DNA of 64,000 nt, from assembly GCF_022605725.1 (NCBI RefSeq), contig NC_065549.1, forward strand, positions 38,765,690-38,829,689, in the 5' to 3' direction. This stretch comes from Anthonomus grandis grandis (taxonomy: Eukaryota; Arthropoda; Insecta; Coleoptera; Curculionidae). Of this stretch, positions 23,119-34,849 are shown piece after piece. Below the pieces are notes generated by a model, which saw nothing but the letters and a program-made list of their open reading frames with translations, did no database searches and was not told the origin of the DNA. Every line of letters begins with the position of its first letter. Position 1 is the first letter of the stretch. Position numbers and translations under genes: made by a program.

Positions 23119-24790
23119 AATGAAACATGAGTTGGAAATTACATCGAGCGAAGACGAAGCAAAATGTGTCAATTCTAGTGGCTATTACTATGGAAAGAAT
23201 AAATATAAGTGGAGCAAAAAGGAGCCAAGGAGATATGTCACAGAGTCCTGTTTATTATTTCAATAAAATATTTTCGTCAGATATGTATAGCCAAAGTTGG
23301 CTGATACTGATGAATTAGAACTTGTTGGGACTGCTTTTGTATACTTCTATATACAAGTCAAATCATCAGGATGTACGAAGTTTCTTTGCTACGAGCGGTA
23401 AAGGAAGGCCAATATTTCGAGCCATTATATCGCAAAAGCGTTTCCTAACACTTATGGCTGCCCTAAGGTTTGACGATGTTTCGGACCGAGAACAAAGGGC
23501 AAAGGATAATTAATCTGCTGCTATCCAAGAATTTTTTGATTTATTTGTTCGCAATTCAAAAGATGCATATAAAGTTGGAGCTAATGTGTGTGTAGACGAA
23601 ATTCTGGTAGGTTTTAGAGGCAGATGTCGCTTTAAAATGTACATTTCCAGAAAACCCCGCAAATACGGGATAAAAATCCTATGCATGACTGATGCACGAA
23701 CTGGGTATGGTTGCTTACATTGCTTATGTTAAAGTCCAGTGCAACGATATATTAGAATGGTCACCCGTCAAAACACCAGCATTCCACCTGCCAAACAATG
23801 TCATCCACCTTCTATTTACATTGTTTGAGAAGTAAAATGCTAGTGTTTTGAAGGGTGACCATTCTAATATATCGTTGCACTGGATTTTACACAATGCTTA
23901 CATTTATGCTGGGAAAAGTTTAGATGGATTTACTCTCACAGATGAAGAAAGACGACTAAGCATACCTACTCAAGCAATAATAAGATTAGTCAAACATATT
24001 TACAATACTAATAGAAATATAACTGGCGACAATTGGTTTAATTCAGTTAACTTAGCGCATCACCTTCAAAAAAACAAACTTACTTACGTCGGTACAATGA
24101 GTGAAAATAAAAAAGAAATTTCCCCGCAGTTCCTCCCGCGGCCAAATCGTATTGAAGGCGACACTTTGTATGGATTTACAAAAGAACTAACACTTTTATC
24201 AGGTACCAATAAGAAAAACAAAGCTGTAATATTAATGTCATCCATGCATCATTTTATAGAAGTTGACACAGATTGTCAGAATTAAATTTATAACTTGACC
24301 AAAGGGGGTGTAGACGCGCTGGACGATAAGTGTGTAAATTATTCCTGTAGTCGCCGAACACGCAGATGGCCCATGGCTATTTTTTATAAAATATTAGACA
24401 TATGTGGAGTCAATTCTTACATTATGTTTACTTTAATTCCCGAAAAAAAATTGGACTTGATTCAAGTTTGTAGAAACCCTGGCAGATGAATTAGTTTCCC
24501 CACATTTGTATAGAAGGTTTGAAATGCCAACAATGGAAAAGCCACTGAAAGAATTTATTGGATACTTCCAATACATTTTTGGTATTTCCGACAACAAGGC
24601 TAACGACCAAAAAGAAAAGCATGAAATAGGGAAGTATTGCCTATATCTGCCCATCCAAATTACAAAGGAAGACTGCATATTTATGTATTAGTGAGTGCCT
24701 ATGTATGTACTAAAAGTGCCAAGAACCCATATGCTTGCAGTGTTCTCGAAAAATTTGTAAGAATTGCAGCACTAATAAGTTCTAAATGTT
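23119..24790 (+). pseudogene. piggyBac transposase, broken and split by a foldback element
   Basis: The start MKHELEITSSEDEAKC is followed by YGKNKYKWSKKEP. Frame changes lead to SNHQDVRSFFATSGKGRPIF, SQKRFLTLMAALRFDD, then VGANVCVDEILVGFRGRCRF, MYISRKPRKYGIKI and MTDARTGY. This is the order of the DDE_Tnp_1_7 domain. A 160-bp foldback sits between TGY and LHNAYIYAGKSLDG. After it come TGDNWFNSVNLAHHLQKNKL and TKGGVDALDDKC (third catalytic D region). The C-terminal cysteine-rich RING-like part is at about 24650-24780 (ICLQC, CKNC). Multiple stops make it inactive. Confidence 0.85.
23730..23889. mobile_element. 160-bp foldback MITE inside piggyBac
   Basis: Almost all of the sequence is a hairpin. 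The arms begin TCCAGTGCAACGATATATTA and pair over about 49 bp with two mismatches around a roughly 50-bp centre. It interrupts the conserved TGYLLNAYIYAG region of the piggyBac gene. The flanks do not show a clear duplication. Confidence 0.75.
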
Positions 24791-24879
24791 TTTTCCATCA
24801 ATTGCGGGTCTTATGTAGAATTATGTCTTTTTTTACATTGTTTAACATCAGATGTATCCATTTGTAAACATATTATGTT

Positions 24880-25593
24880 TGTTTGTATATATATTTAATT
24901 TTTTTTAGAACATTTTTGACTTTAAAAAAATGTAGAACTTTGATGTGTTGACAATTTAATACTTTTGTTTTAAAAAAATAAAAAATACAAACATTAATAC
25001 ATTGTTTTAGTTATAAAAACAATTTTTGTTTCAACTTTTTTGGTAACTTTTGGAAAAATCAGCTTTTTTAGCTAGGAGTCTGGCCGACTCATGGTCACCA
25101 TTTGTGTACTTAAAAATATAAATAATTAGTAAAGTAAAATAACGATAATAAAACGTATAAAATTATTGCATTTCCTGTTTTTTAGCGCGCGACTATGTTT
25201 CACTGGATAATCTTCTAGGCCCGTCCACAATGCAATCCCATCGGCATCGAGAGAATCTCGTATCTTCGTCTGTTTCACGTTATCGGCGCAGAACTTGCCT
25301 ATCTTTACCTAACAAATATTGATTGTTAAACGGGTTGATTGTGCCGGGGTCCGTGGAAAAACTCGAATCGACCGTAAATATATACGGGGTTTGATCACTA
25401 TATATCGTAATATATTTGGCAGTTTATTTTAATGCGTATATGTAGTATGTTGTTGTATTTTGTACATACTCAATTTTAGAGCTTGACCAAGTAACTTCGC
25501 CTAAACTATACAAACGCTAACCAGTTTATTATAAATTTTCTTTCTCACCCTTTGGGTCACTTTTTATAACATTCACCGAAGAGCAACGATATG
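24880..25593. other. Intron sequence, nothing recognised
   Basis: AT-rich, with a slightly GC-richer part at about 25190-25330. No coding domain. The right end of the piggyBac element must lie here if it survives, but I could not place it. Confidence 0.35.
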
Positions 25594-25628
25594 TACAGTC
25601 CCGGCCGGTTGAAAGAGAACGACCTGAA

Positions 25629-26605
25629 CCGTAGCCGATCGAGAGTTCTAGCCGTGACACTGGTTTCGTGGCGTCAAAATTGAAGCCGAGATTTGGTGGC
25701 GCACGCCGTACAGTGGAACGACTAAGTAGAGATACCGCGGGACCTAATATATTACATTTTACAAGATAATATTTTTTTTTTTATTATTACGTATTTTTAG
25801 GTATATGATAAATGTTTTAAATATTTTTTATTATTTATTTTATTGGAAAAATATACATAAACAGTGTTTCAAATTCGTCCTCCCTCAAAATACGAAAATC
25901 GATAATTTACTCCGAAGTTGCACATTATTTACTTGTAAAAGAATATGCCATATAAAAAATATATATATTATATTTTATGTGCTTTTGAAGATTATTGAAA
26001 AAAAAAACAAATTTTCAAAAACTTATTCTTGACACTTTTGTGGGTTATCTTGGTTGCTATGGGAAAGTTTTTGCATTGCTGTATTACTTTTTCGTAAAAA
26101 TGTTAATGCCGAAAACAAAATTAGATAGGTACCTATGCCAAATTTTTGTTGCTTATTTAAAAAATTAAAAATTTGAATGATTCCGAAGATAATCAAAAAA
26201 AACCAAAAAAAAAATTAAAATCCATTTTAATTTTTTCTGAGCTTAAACAGGAATGCAGTAAGAGGTAGGCATTATTCTAAATAAAATTAAGATTGTAAAA
26301 TGTAAGTTAAAAATAAAATTGTTAATTTACCCACCTAATTTAAATACCGAATTTTTATTCTTTTTAAAACTCAAAGCGAGTATCAAAATAGTTTGGTAGT
26401 TTAAAATTTTAAATGCGTAATCTTACTATAAACTACAATAATAACTGCAGTAAAATATTATTTCGAATCAACGCAAAATATGTGCCCCAGCGCGGAATTT
26501 TTGCCATCGCGATGCGGTCGTCGCCTCGCATGATTTCGGCTTCTGTTGTGAGGTATCGATGGAAGCGGGGATAAGTGTCCAGGCTAGAACTATCGATCGG
26601 CTACG
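25629..26605. mobile_element. 977-bp non-autonomous element inserted in a Tc1 terminal repeat
   Basis: Its ends are inverted copies, CCGTAGCCGATCGAGAGTTC at the left and, reversed, CGTAGCCGATCGATAGTTCT at the right, matching over about 33 bp. A 6-bp flank CCTGAA/CCTAAA is a probable target duplication with one change. The interior is AT-rich with no transposase, so it would depend on a related element elsewhere. The superfamily is not clear. Confidence 0.75.
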
Positions 26606-26799
26606 CCTAAACGCGTTTCTTGTAACTTTTCGTACCGGGCGCACGGCGCCGGCAACGTCGCGCTAGGCCGACTCCCAGATAAAGTAGCGGATAGTAGAAA
26701 TTACGACTGTAGGAATAAAACCATAAAATGCAAATATCTTTGTGCCTTGTGGCATCTTGAAGCAAAAAAGAAATATTTTGATTTAAATTTAAATTTCGA

Positions 26800-27892
26800 T
26801 TATTCTCTGAATGTTTTAAATAAATTGGATAAAAGAAAAAGGGTGTAAGTATAAAATAAATAAAATTCGTATAATTTTATATTATATAATATATTAATAT
26901 TTTTGTAACCTTCAGCTATTATAACTTTCTGAACTCTCCTGCTCATTGAACCTATTAGTTGGCAGCAGAGATTATGAGTTGCTACTTCTTCCCAGGTTTC
27001 TTGAATTTTCTGCCATAACGCATGCTTACTTTCAGGTATGAAATTCTCTATCGACCTTACCATGCTACCCCATATGTTTTCTATAAGATTTAAATCGGGA
27101 CTCTTCGCCGGCCATTCTAGCTTTTCGACATTGTTTTTGGTAAACCACTCGCGAACAATATTTGCTGTGTGTACAGGAGCGTCGTCCTGCTGAAAAACGA
27201 ATCCCTCAGGATACATTTCTCTGGTACTTTGTATCAATCCTCCTTCAAGCACTTCACAATAACGATCTGCTGTGAATCGGCCATCAATTTTCCATCAAAT
27301 TCCGGGTCCTCGGTGGCTGATCCAAGCCCATATATTTACGGAAAAATGCCCACTTCTTCTTCTGGGTGACACAAATCTTTCGTCATATCTTGAACTCGTC
27401 GAAGGTCTGCATACTTTAACTTTACCGTTGTAATTACTTTGGAACATCTTTTCATCACTAAATATTACTCTCTCCCAAAAATCCATTGGTAAGCGATTAA
27501 ACTTTTGGCATATCTGCAACCGGACTTCTTTATTGGTTTCAGTTAACTCAATCTGGTTGCTGGCTGTCCGGCATCTCAGATTGCTTGCAGCTAATCTTTT
27601 TCGGGCAGTTCTAACACTTGCTGGGAATGCTGTGGTAGACACGGCTTCAACGGCGGATTTAAATGGATTTTCTCGGCAAAAATTAACCAGTCGTTGATCT
27701 TGTTGGTCCGAAGTAATTTTTATATTCCCCCCTTGATGTAGGTTTTCCACACTTTCGGTTTCTTCAAATTTGCATTTTAACTTCAAAATGGTGTTTTTGG
27801 TATACCAAATCCATCAGCCAGTCGAGAAATGGACCAACCATTTTCTAATTTAGCGATGATGCGGTGCTTAACGGAATCACTTAAACGAGGCA
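26800..27892 (-). pseudogene. Tc1-type transposase (DD34E)
   Basis: It starts MPRLSDSVKHRIIAKLENGW with an HTH. A frameshift near 27785 precedes KCKFEETESV, and ASVRTARKRLAASNLRCR is the second HTH. MDFWERVIFSDEKMF gives the first D. FSVNIWAWISHRGPGI is followed by another frameshift near 27290. FVFQQDDAPVHTANIV gives the second D, and AKSPDLNLIENIWG gives the E. It ends near MSRRVQKVIIAEGYKN. With two frame corrections it would be full length, about 340 residues. Confidence 0.85.
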
Positions 27893-28457
27893 TAATCAGC
27901 ACTGTAATAACTCTTTGGAACCACGAAAAGGACTAAATATTAAGCCCACTTACCCTGGTATTTATAAAAAGGGCTGGAACCAGGTATTACGTATTAATTA
28001 TACAATATTATAAAAAAGTATTGTAAATTTTGTGAAATGATCGAGGGTAATTCGCTAAATTTATTTATTTTAAGTACAGGTAGCTAATCTTTTTTAAAAA
28101 AGCCTCGGTGCTCTTATTTCATTATATTTATAATAATACTAACACAATACTGGCCATTCAAGTCATTTAGTAGGTCTACCTGACTTATATTACCTAATAA
28201 ACAAAATTTGTTTGTGCCTGTAATCCAACATCGTAGCCCGAAAGTCGCCATCTTGTAGCACAGATGACACAGATCAATTATTTGTTTATTAGGATTACTG
28301 ATATCCTGATAAACCCATATTGGTTTTAAAATAATATCCGCTTAGCGTAATTTATCTGCGAGTCGGCCCAACGCGACGTTGCCAGCGCCGTGCGCCCGGT
28401 ACGAAAAGTTACGAGAAACGCTTTCAGGTCGTACTCTTTTAACCGGCCGGGCCTGTA

Positions 28458-29020
28458 CATTATTAAACGCTAAGACTCATTGGCAAAAGTTGCTTTTATT
28501 AGTTGTATGTTTTTGTCAATTATCAGTTGTTCCAACGCAATTCAGTGGAAGTTAGAAATTTGCCAAAAGCGCTGTCGGTGATGATAGGCAGTAGTTACCG
28601 TTATGGATTTTCAATCCAGAGTTAATTTCAAACTGTGGTATAGTGTTTGTTATAAACAAAGGTTAACTAATTCGCGTAAGAATAACAACCTACTTACCTA
28701 CTAGAAGAAGAAAGAGGATAAACATTTAATAACATATATAATAACTTATAATTAGAATTAATCTAATGAGGATAAATCTCCTTAAAACTCAATAATAGTC
28801 GTCACCAGTTACGTATATTGGATTTGCAGTTACAAATCTTCGTCGATACCAGAAATTTATGTGGATTACCGCAAAAACAAATGCCATACCTGAGCTGAGA
28901 TTCACTTACAAGAAAGTAGATTGATCTACTGTAAAGCAAAAATTTTCAAAACAACTTTTTATCTTCAGGACCATACTTCTTGGTAGCCATTCACATGATC
29001 CTCGAAGCTGATTTTTAATA
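28458..29020. other. Intron sequence, nothing recognised
   Basis: No coding domain or repeat pair recognised. Confidence 0.3.
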
Positions 29021-29188
29021 ACTATAGTTCGATCAACGAATCTTTGCGTTCACGTCATAATTAAAACATGGCCGACATTCATCTAATTCAATCAGCTGTC
29101 CATTTAGTGTCGTCGGTTTGAGGGTTTCTACTTCAAATAAAGTATTAATTGAGTTTTAAAAAATTATTTGTTTTCTAAATTATCTATA

Positions 29189-30683
29189 CTAGCCGGCAGA
29201 AAATTCCGCCACCCTGAAATATTGGCCAAGTTTGATGTTTTATAAATTTTTTATTTTTTATTAGATTCTCACGATTTTGCCATCAGTTCTTAGATACATT
29301 TGTTGTGATTTTTTAAAATCATTTTGTAAAGTAGCATTTTTCGATTAGGCTATATTATACAGGAGTAAAACAAACTGTTGTTTTTTTCTCGTAATTTCAA
29401 AAGACCCTGTAGGAAAATTAAGGTGGATAATTCTGGTTACGTTTTTTCTTTGATGTATTCTAAACATTTCGATTTTTAATTCATTCCATTATCTTATTTC
29501 TGCTACAAGCTGCAAATTTTTTATTAAAACGCTGATTTGAAGCTTATTTTTAGATAATTAATGTCAAGTTTTCGGTTAAAAATTATCGACGTTGGCTAAG
29601 GACGCAATTAATGTGACATAAAGTTTGACAATGTCACTATTATAATTTATTGTGTGTCAATATGGTATTAACTCCAGCAGACGTGGGTAGAATTGTTGCG
29701 TTAATAGAGGATGGCCGTAGCAAAAGTTATGTCGCCCGTACTCTGAGACTTCCGCGGTCTACAGTTCGAGATGCCTGGAATAGGTATTTACAGATGGGAA
29801 TTTTTACTAGACGACAAGGCTCTGGCAGAAGGAGAATGACCACTGCAGCTGATGATCACTTTGTCACCATTAGTTCTTTAAGAGATCGAAGATCTACTGC
29901 TGTGTGTCTAAAAAATGACTTGCGAATACTTCATGGAGTAAGTGTAAGTGAAAGAACGATGCGTAGAAGATTAGCAGAAGCTGGACTTTATTTACGAAGG
30001 CCAGCAAGATGTCCACAATTACTTCCTCGGCATCGACAACACCGACTGACGTTTGCAAGATCGCATTTTGAGTGGACTCTAGAACAGTGGGCAAACATAC
30101 TATTCATAGATGAATCCAGGGTTTGTTTAAGGACGCCGGATGGTCGTGAGCGGGTATACAGACGTAGAAATGAAAGATATGTTGACTGCACCATTTCAAA
30201 ACAAATCTCATATCGTGGCGGTTCAGTCATGATTTGGGCGGGTATTTCTACCGAAGCACGCACCAATCTTGTATTTATTGAAAATGGAGCTCTAACCGCC
30301 CACCGTTACATTGAGGAAATCCTTCAAGAAGTTGTTGTCCCATTTGCTCCATTCATTGGAAACCAAGTTACATTAATGCATGATAATGCTAGACCTCACG
30401 TTGCAAATGTAATATGTAACAGATGTATATGTAAACAGAATTATCCACCATAATTTTCCTACAGGGCCTTTTGAAATTACTAGAAAAAACAACAGTTTGT
30501 TTTACTACTGTATAATATAGCCTAATCGAAAAATGCTACTTTACAAAATGATTTTAAAAAATCACAACAAATGTATCTAAGAATTAATGGCAAAATCGTG
30601 AGAATCTAATAAAAAATAAAAAATTTATAAAACATCAAACTTGGCCAATATTTCAGGATGACGGAATTTTGTGCCGGCGAGTG
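29189..30683 (+). mobile_element. Tc1-type element with about 245-bp terminal repeats, internally deleted
   Basis: The left 29189-29435 and the right about 30437-30683 are inverted copies of each other: CCGGCAGAAAATTCCGCCA at one end, GCCGGCACAAAATTCCGTCA at the other. They share CTTGGCCAA, AAACAACAGTTTG and GGAAAATTA-type text further in. TA flanks both ends. It lies within the larger IS630-like element. The right repeat begins right after the truncated transposase. Confidence 0.85.
29650..30453 (+). pseudogene. Tc1-type transposase lacking the final catalytic region
   Basis: An open frame of 267 residues. MVLTPADVGRIVALIEDGRS and RLPRSTVRDAWNRY are the first HTH, and GVSVSERTMRRRLAEAGLYL is the second. 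ANILFIDESRVCL holds the first D, SVMIWAGISTEARTNLVF the core, and VTLMHDNARPHVANVI the second D. It then runs into RCICKQNYPP at the right terminal repeat, so the SPDLNPIEHxW segment with the last catalytic acid (about 60-70 residues) is deleted. The rest has no stop. This looks like an internal-deletion derivative, which could bind ends but not cut them. Confidence 0.85.
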
Positions 30684-31419
30684 TAGTTAAAAAAGTTAAA
30701 GAACTCGACTATATTGATCCTAAATATATTTGCCTATTGGCTTATGATATTTGTTTACCAGATATGTTGTCAATGGTCTAAGCTAACTTAAAATCCAAAA
30801 ACAGGCTCGTTCGTTCGTCGCATTATTCTTTTATCAAAGAGCAACTATATAGTATATATTGTTATTCTTTGCTTTTATTATGAAAATCACGAATATTTAT
30901 AACTATTCATAATTATAAAACATTCAAATTATGAAATATTTTCGTATGATTATTTGAATGGTTTATAATCCTACTGAGGAGATCTACAAGACAAAATGAT
31001 TTTATCAAATTTAGCGAGGTTTTTCTTGATGATAACCAACCATTGAATCTATGTGTTACTTCTATTTTTAGTGATAAAACTGATAAATGGATACAGAGTT
31101 TGATTTAATCAAGCTCTCGTAATACCATATTTATGACCAGAGTAATCAAAAGTACAAAATCAAATAAAAAATATGCATTTCTTTGGAAAGTTTTTTTTAA
31201 TGATTCTAAAATGAAATAATGAATTGTAGTATATAAAATATTTAATCACTAACTTTAAACATACATATAACATTTCACTTTGGGTAAATTACTTATTAGG
31301 TTATTAATATTTTTTAGTAATGTTAAAAATTTTTTTTATTAAATTTCAATATTTGTGCCAATGTTCGTCTGATGTATGTCTATAATTTTCCATTTAATGA
31401 TTCACAGGATTCACTAGAA

Positions 31420-32540
31420 CTTTCATTCACTCACTTTCTTTATTGGTTAGGTGGATAATAAGCTCTGGAACTTCTTCGATTATGACTTCACGATCATACC
31501 AATCTTGAATTAGTTGGTCGGTGTGACACACTTTCGCTTGCCATACTTCTGGCGTACATTTTTCTAAGGCCTTTTCCCACATTTCTAAAACGTTTTCATC
31601 TGTTTGCCTAGCTTCATCAATAATGTTTTGTATCTGCCCAAATCATTTCAATAGCATTGAACTGAAAATGGTAGGGTGGCAATCTTAAAACTTCATGTCC
31701 ATTTGCTTGTTATAATTGATCTATTTTATATTTCTTAGGTTTTTTGAGTAACTTTGCTAAGCTCAACAATTCTGCTTTAAACATCTGCTTATCAAATGGA
31801 ATTTCATTCTTCTCGAGCCACTCAACAATTTCACCTCTTTTCCAAGAACATGATGGTTGCTTTTCCAACTCAAGTTAATGATATGGAGCATTATCCATTA
31901 CAATTAAAGATGGTTCTTCTAAATTTGAAATGAATTGATTTTCTACCCACTTTGTAAAGTTCTCACTATTCATTTCTTCATGATAATCGATCAGTTTCCA
32001 TTTACTAGCAAAAACCAAACTGGCATTTTTTATAAAACCACATTTGTGTCCAGCATCTAATACAATGAAGCGTTTTCCATCAAATCCACCTGGTCTACGA
32101 ACACTCTTTACATTATTATCTTGCCATGATTTCATTTTGTTGCCCTTTGAGGAAATCCATGTTTCATCGAGAAAAACTAGTAGACGTGTAAATTCTGAAT
32201 GTGATCCTTAGCTTATATCAACTATTTCTTTTTGGCATAGCTCTTCTTTAAGCCGTTGTATGGTTACATGTTTCTCTGAAAGTTTAATAACAATATACAA
32301 TTTTTGACATTTTTTAAATTATATAACTTACTTTGTGTATACATATTATATAATACATTCCGAACCTTCATTTTAGTATCCTCATTCAGATCGAGGGTTT
32401 TGGTTTTTCTTCGAGACCTATTTTTTCCAGGTGTTGAAGGCAGCGCATTTTGATCTTTGGATACTTTGATGCCGGTTACAGTTCTTAAGCTAATTTCAGA
32501 CAAGGATACGTGCTTGAGAATTCAAGCGTTTTCCCGGCAT
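31420..32540 (-). pseudogene. IS630-like DDE transposase (DDE_3-like)
   Basis: It starts near MPGKRLNSQARILV with an early frameshift, then SEISLRTVTGIKVSKDQ and KVRNVLYNMYTQ. A short intron of about 58 bp (GTAAGTTA near 32330 to TTTCAG near 32273) leads to KHVTIQRLKEEL. FLDETWIS gives the first D, RRPGGFDGKRFIVLDAG and SLIVMDNAPYH the second D, and LPPYHFQFNAIEMIWAQ the E box. The C-terminal VPELIIHL ends about 31430. A stop before GSHSEF and one after APYH are visible. Such proteins are common as multicopy genes in insects, from recall. Confidence 0.8.
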
Positions 32541-32939
32541 GTTGAGGTTATGTTATAATAATTATAATAGAGTAGCAACTCCTGATTATATGTTATGAAA
32601 ACAACTGTTTAAATATAATAATAAAAAGAAATAAAATAAATAAACTGCTGAAAGTCTAAATATCAAAAAATAAAACTGCAAAACAACAACGCCAATGGTC
32701 TGTGTCAAATATCGAATGTCGGAAACACGAATATTATTTTTCTTTGTTTAACATATGAAATTTGTCCTCGTTTGACACATGGTTTTTGGAATACGTATTT
32801 CTTTTCGACTCAAGACGTACGTTCATTATTCTCTAAGTTTTCGACGTATATTAAAGCTACTACAATAATATATTGATTGTCTTGAATAGATGTAAAGAAT
32901 GATGACGTGAACGCAAAGATATATTGATCGAACTATAGT

Positions 32940-34296
32940 GCTAGAAACTCACTGTTAGAATAGAGCTCTACTAAGTATGTATTAATACCTCAGGGAGGGT
33001 TAAGACGCATAGCTCAATACAAATCACATTGAATTCCAAACTCGCCTACGATCATCAGCACATAACAGGATTAAAAAAACAACCTTCGCGCTTTGGATTT
33101 GCATGAGGCAGTTTTCTGTTTAGAAGCGGACCAGCTTTTCATTACAAGGCTGGTATCCACGAAACTACCAGTATATAGGTCCTGAATTGATAATAGGCAT
33201 AATTAAATGTATAGCTCTCATATTAATAAAGATAGGAAAACCGTCCAGAGGTAAAAGAAAGCACATACAGGCACACGTAACTAGAGTCTGCCTGTTTGAT
33301 TAGATAACAACTGCGATTGTATCAGTCATTGGGAAGTGCTCAGCGATATAAAATTTATCTCGGAGTACCTCATTGCTTTTCAAAAACTATTGCGCAAGTC
33401 CATCAGGGTATCAATCTTTAGAACAGCCTCTTTAGCTATCTACTGCTCTCGCCCTCCCTCCTCCAAATTTAATTCAATTCGACGATATTAATATTATCAT
33501 CAAAGTCATTAGGCTTGGTGTGAAACAAGACTAAACAAAGTAGATTAGTTTAGTCTTATTTCACACCAAGTCTTGTTTATTGGCCTTCGCTTACCCGGTC
33601 TGTAGTCACTTTTATACAAGAAATCTCGTTATTAAATGACCATAGTCCAATTTTTATGGTCAATTAATCAAGAGACATGACCCTCTTACTGGTACTTCCT
33701 TTTCTCGAGAGTCTTGATGCATGTTATATCAGAATGTTTTCGTCTCCTTGCTCAAGAAAAGTATTTCTGGTTTAGGAGATTAGGCCACCTACTCCTCCTT
33801 CCCGAAGAGGATCGAAAGTGCCTCTTTCAAGTCTAGGAGGTACAACGTTACCCTTTATGATAGAAGAGACTAGCAGCAGCGTATAGAAAATTGCTAATAT
33901 ATCAGTCATATCTACTATATATTACTTTAATAATTAAGTTTGGTTTTGTGCATATTGTGGGTTTGCTTATGTGGGTTATTATTTTATAATATATTGGTCT
34001 AATAATAAAATAAAATATGGTGGAGGGAACTTGGTTGTGCTTTATGTAATGTAATAATAATAATAATATATGTTGTAATAACAATTTTTAAATATATTGC
34101 TTTTAATATTAGGTTATTGGTAATATATTAGATAATTTTAAATCTATATGTTTTCTAATTTGTTTTAAATTATATTGACATATGACTCAGGTAATGAACG
34201 CCTTACTAGGGCATCGAGTTATCCAAAATGACGGTTATTTATAAACTTTACGACATAAATCACACTGGCGACTGAGTATTGTTTATATAAATATAT
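32940..34296. other. Intron sequence with one hairpin, no gene recognised
   Basis: No domain found on either strand. Simple TAA repeats lie near 34050-34075. The hairpin at 33514 is listed separately. Confidence 0.35.
33514..33570. repeat. 23-bp-arm hairpin
   Basis: CTTGGTGTGAAACAAGACTA (arm of 23 nt) pairs with 33548-33570 with a single mismatch across an 11-nt loop. It may be a tiny foldback relic or a small-RNA hairpin. No conserved microRNA seed is recognised. Confidence 0.6.
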
Positions 34297-34474
34297 GGGT
34301 AGTTCTATAGTAACGGGACAATTTGAAAAAAAAAATAACTTACAACAAAGTTATTTAAAGGTTAAAACCAATTTTTGTTTTAATTTAATAAGTAGTTATA
34401 AAAGTGATGTACACACTTACACAAATCAATAATGAGTATTTTGTGAGTTACAGCGGATAATAAAAATTTCAGAA

Positions 34475-34651
34475 CCTCGGAGTTAACGGTAAGTCTACGG
34501 AGTTGATATATATGTATTTTTTTACAAAATAAAGTCTAAATAGCATTTAACATATTAAAAATGTTTGTAATTTGCATTCTTAAAAAGATCTTAAGCCTTA
34601 CTAGACAAATTGCAAAAATAAGGAATATTTTGAAAAGGCCTCGGAGTTGAC
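34475..34651 (+). promoter_or_regulatory. Left cluster of CCTCGGAGTTGAC boxes
   Basis: Copies at 34475-34487 (one change), 34495-34507 (weaker) and 34639-34651 (exact), about 180-350 bp inside the left terminus. The spacing mirrors the right cluster. Possibly transposase-binding sites (inference). Confidence 0.6.
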
Positions 34652-34849
34652 AATGGGGTTTTCTATAATAAAAAAAACAATAAATAAATCTACTGCTAAT
34701 CTTTATTATAACTAATATTGTGATAGGCACTAAAACATATCTATTAAACACAAGATATTTTTTCTCAAGTTTTTATTACGACAAATACATAATATGTACG
34801 TCTAATTAATTAAAAAATATTATAATTAATTAAAGAGGAATGTTAAAAA

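Larger units (their letters stand above)
25596..28455 (-). mobile_element. Tc1-type element with about 110-bp terminal repeats, left one split
   Basis: The right end, read inward from 28455, is CAGGCCCGGCCGGTT...CGACCTGAAAGCGTTTC...GGCCGACTC. The left end has the same text as two pieces: 25596-25628 ending CGACCTGAA, and 26606-26690 starting CCTAAACGCGTTTC. Between them is a separate 977-bp element. TA flanks at 25594-25595 and 28456-28457. The transposase gene sits inside on the minus strand. Confidence 0.85.
29021..32939 (-). mobile_element. IS630-like element with nested Tc1 insertion
   Basis: ACTATAGTTCGATCAACGAA with CTTTGCGTTCACGTCAT at 29021-29057 is repeated in reverse at about 32902-32939 (AACGCAAAGATATATTGATC then GAACTATAGT). 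The terminal repeats of about 38 bp differ at a few places. They bracket a transposase gene on the minus strand and a younger 1.5-kb Tc1-type element at 29189-30683. Without that insertion the element is about 2.4 kb. Confidence 0.75.

Noticed and set aside
25160..25330. GC-richer patch that could be a host exon
   Set aside because: No open frame with splice sites that fits the host gene phases.
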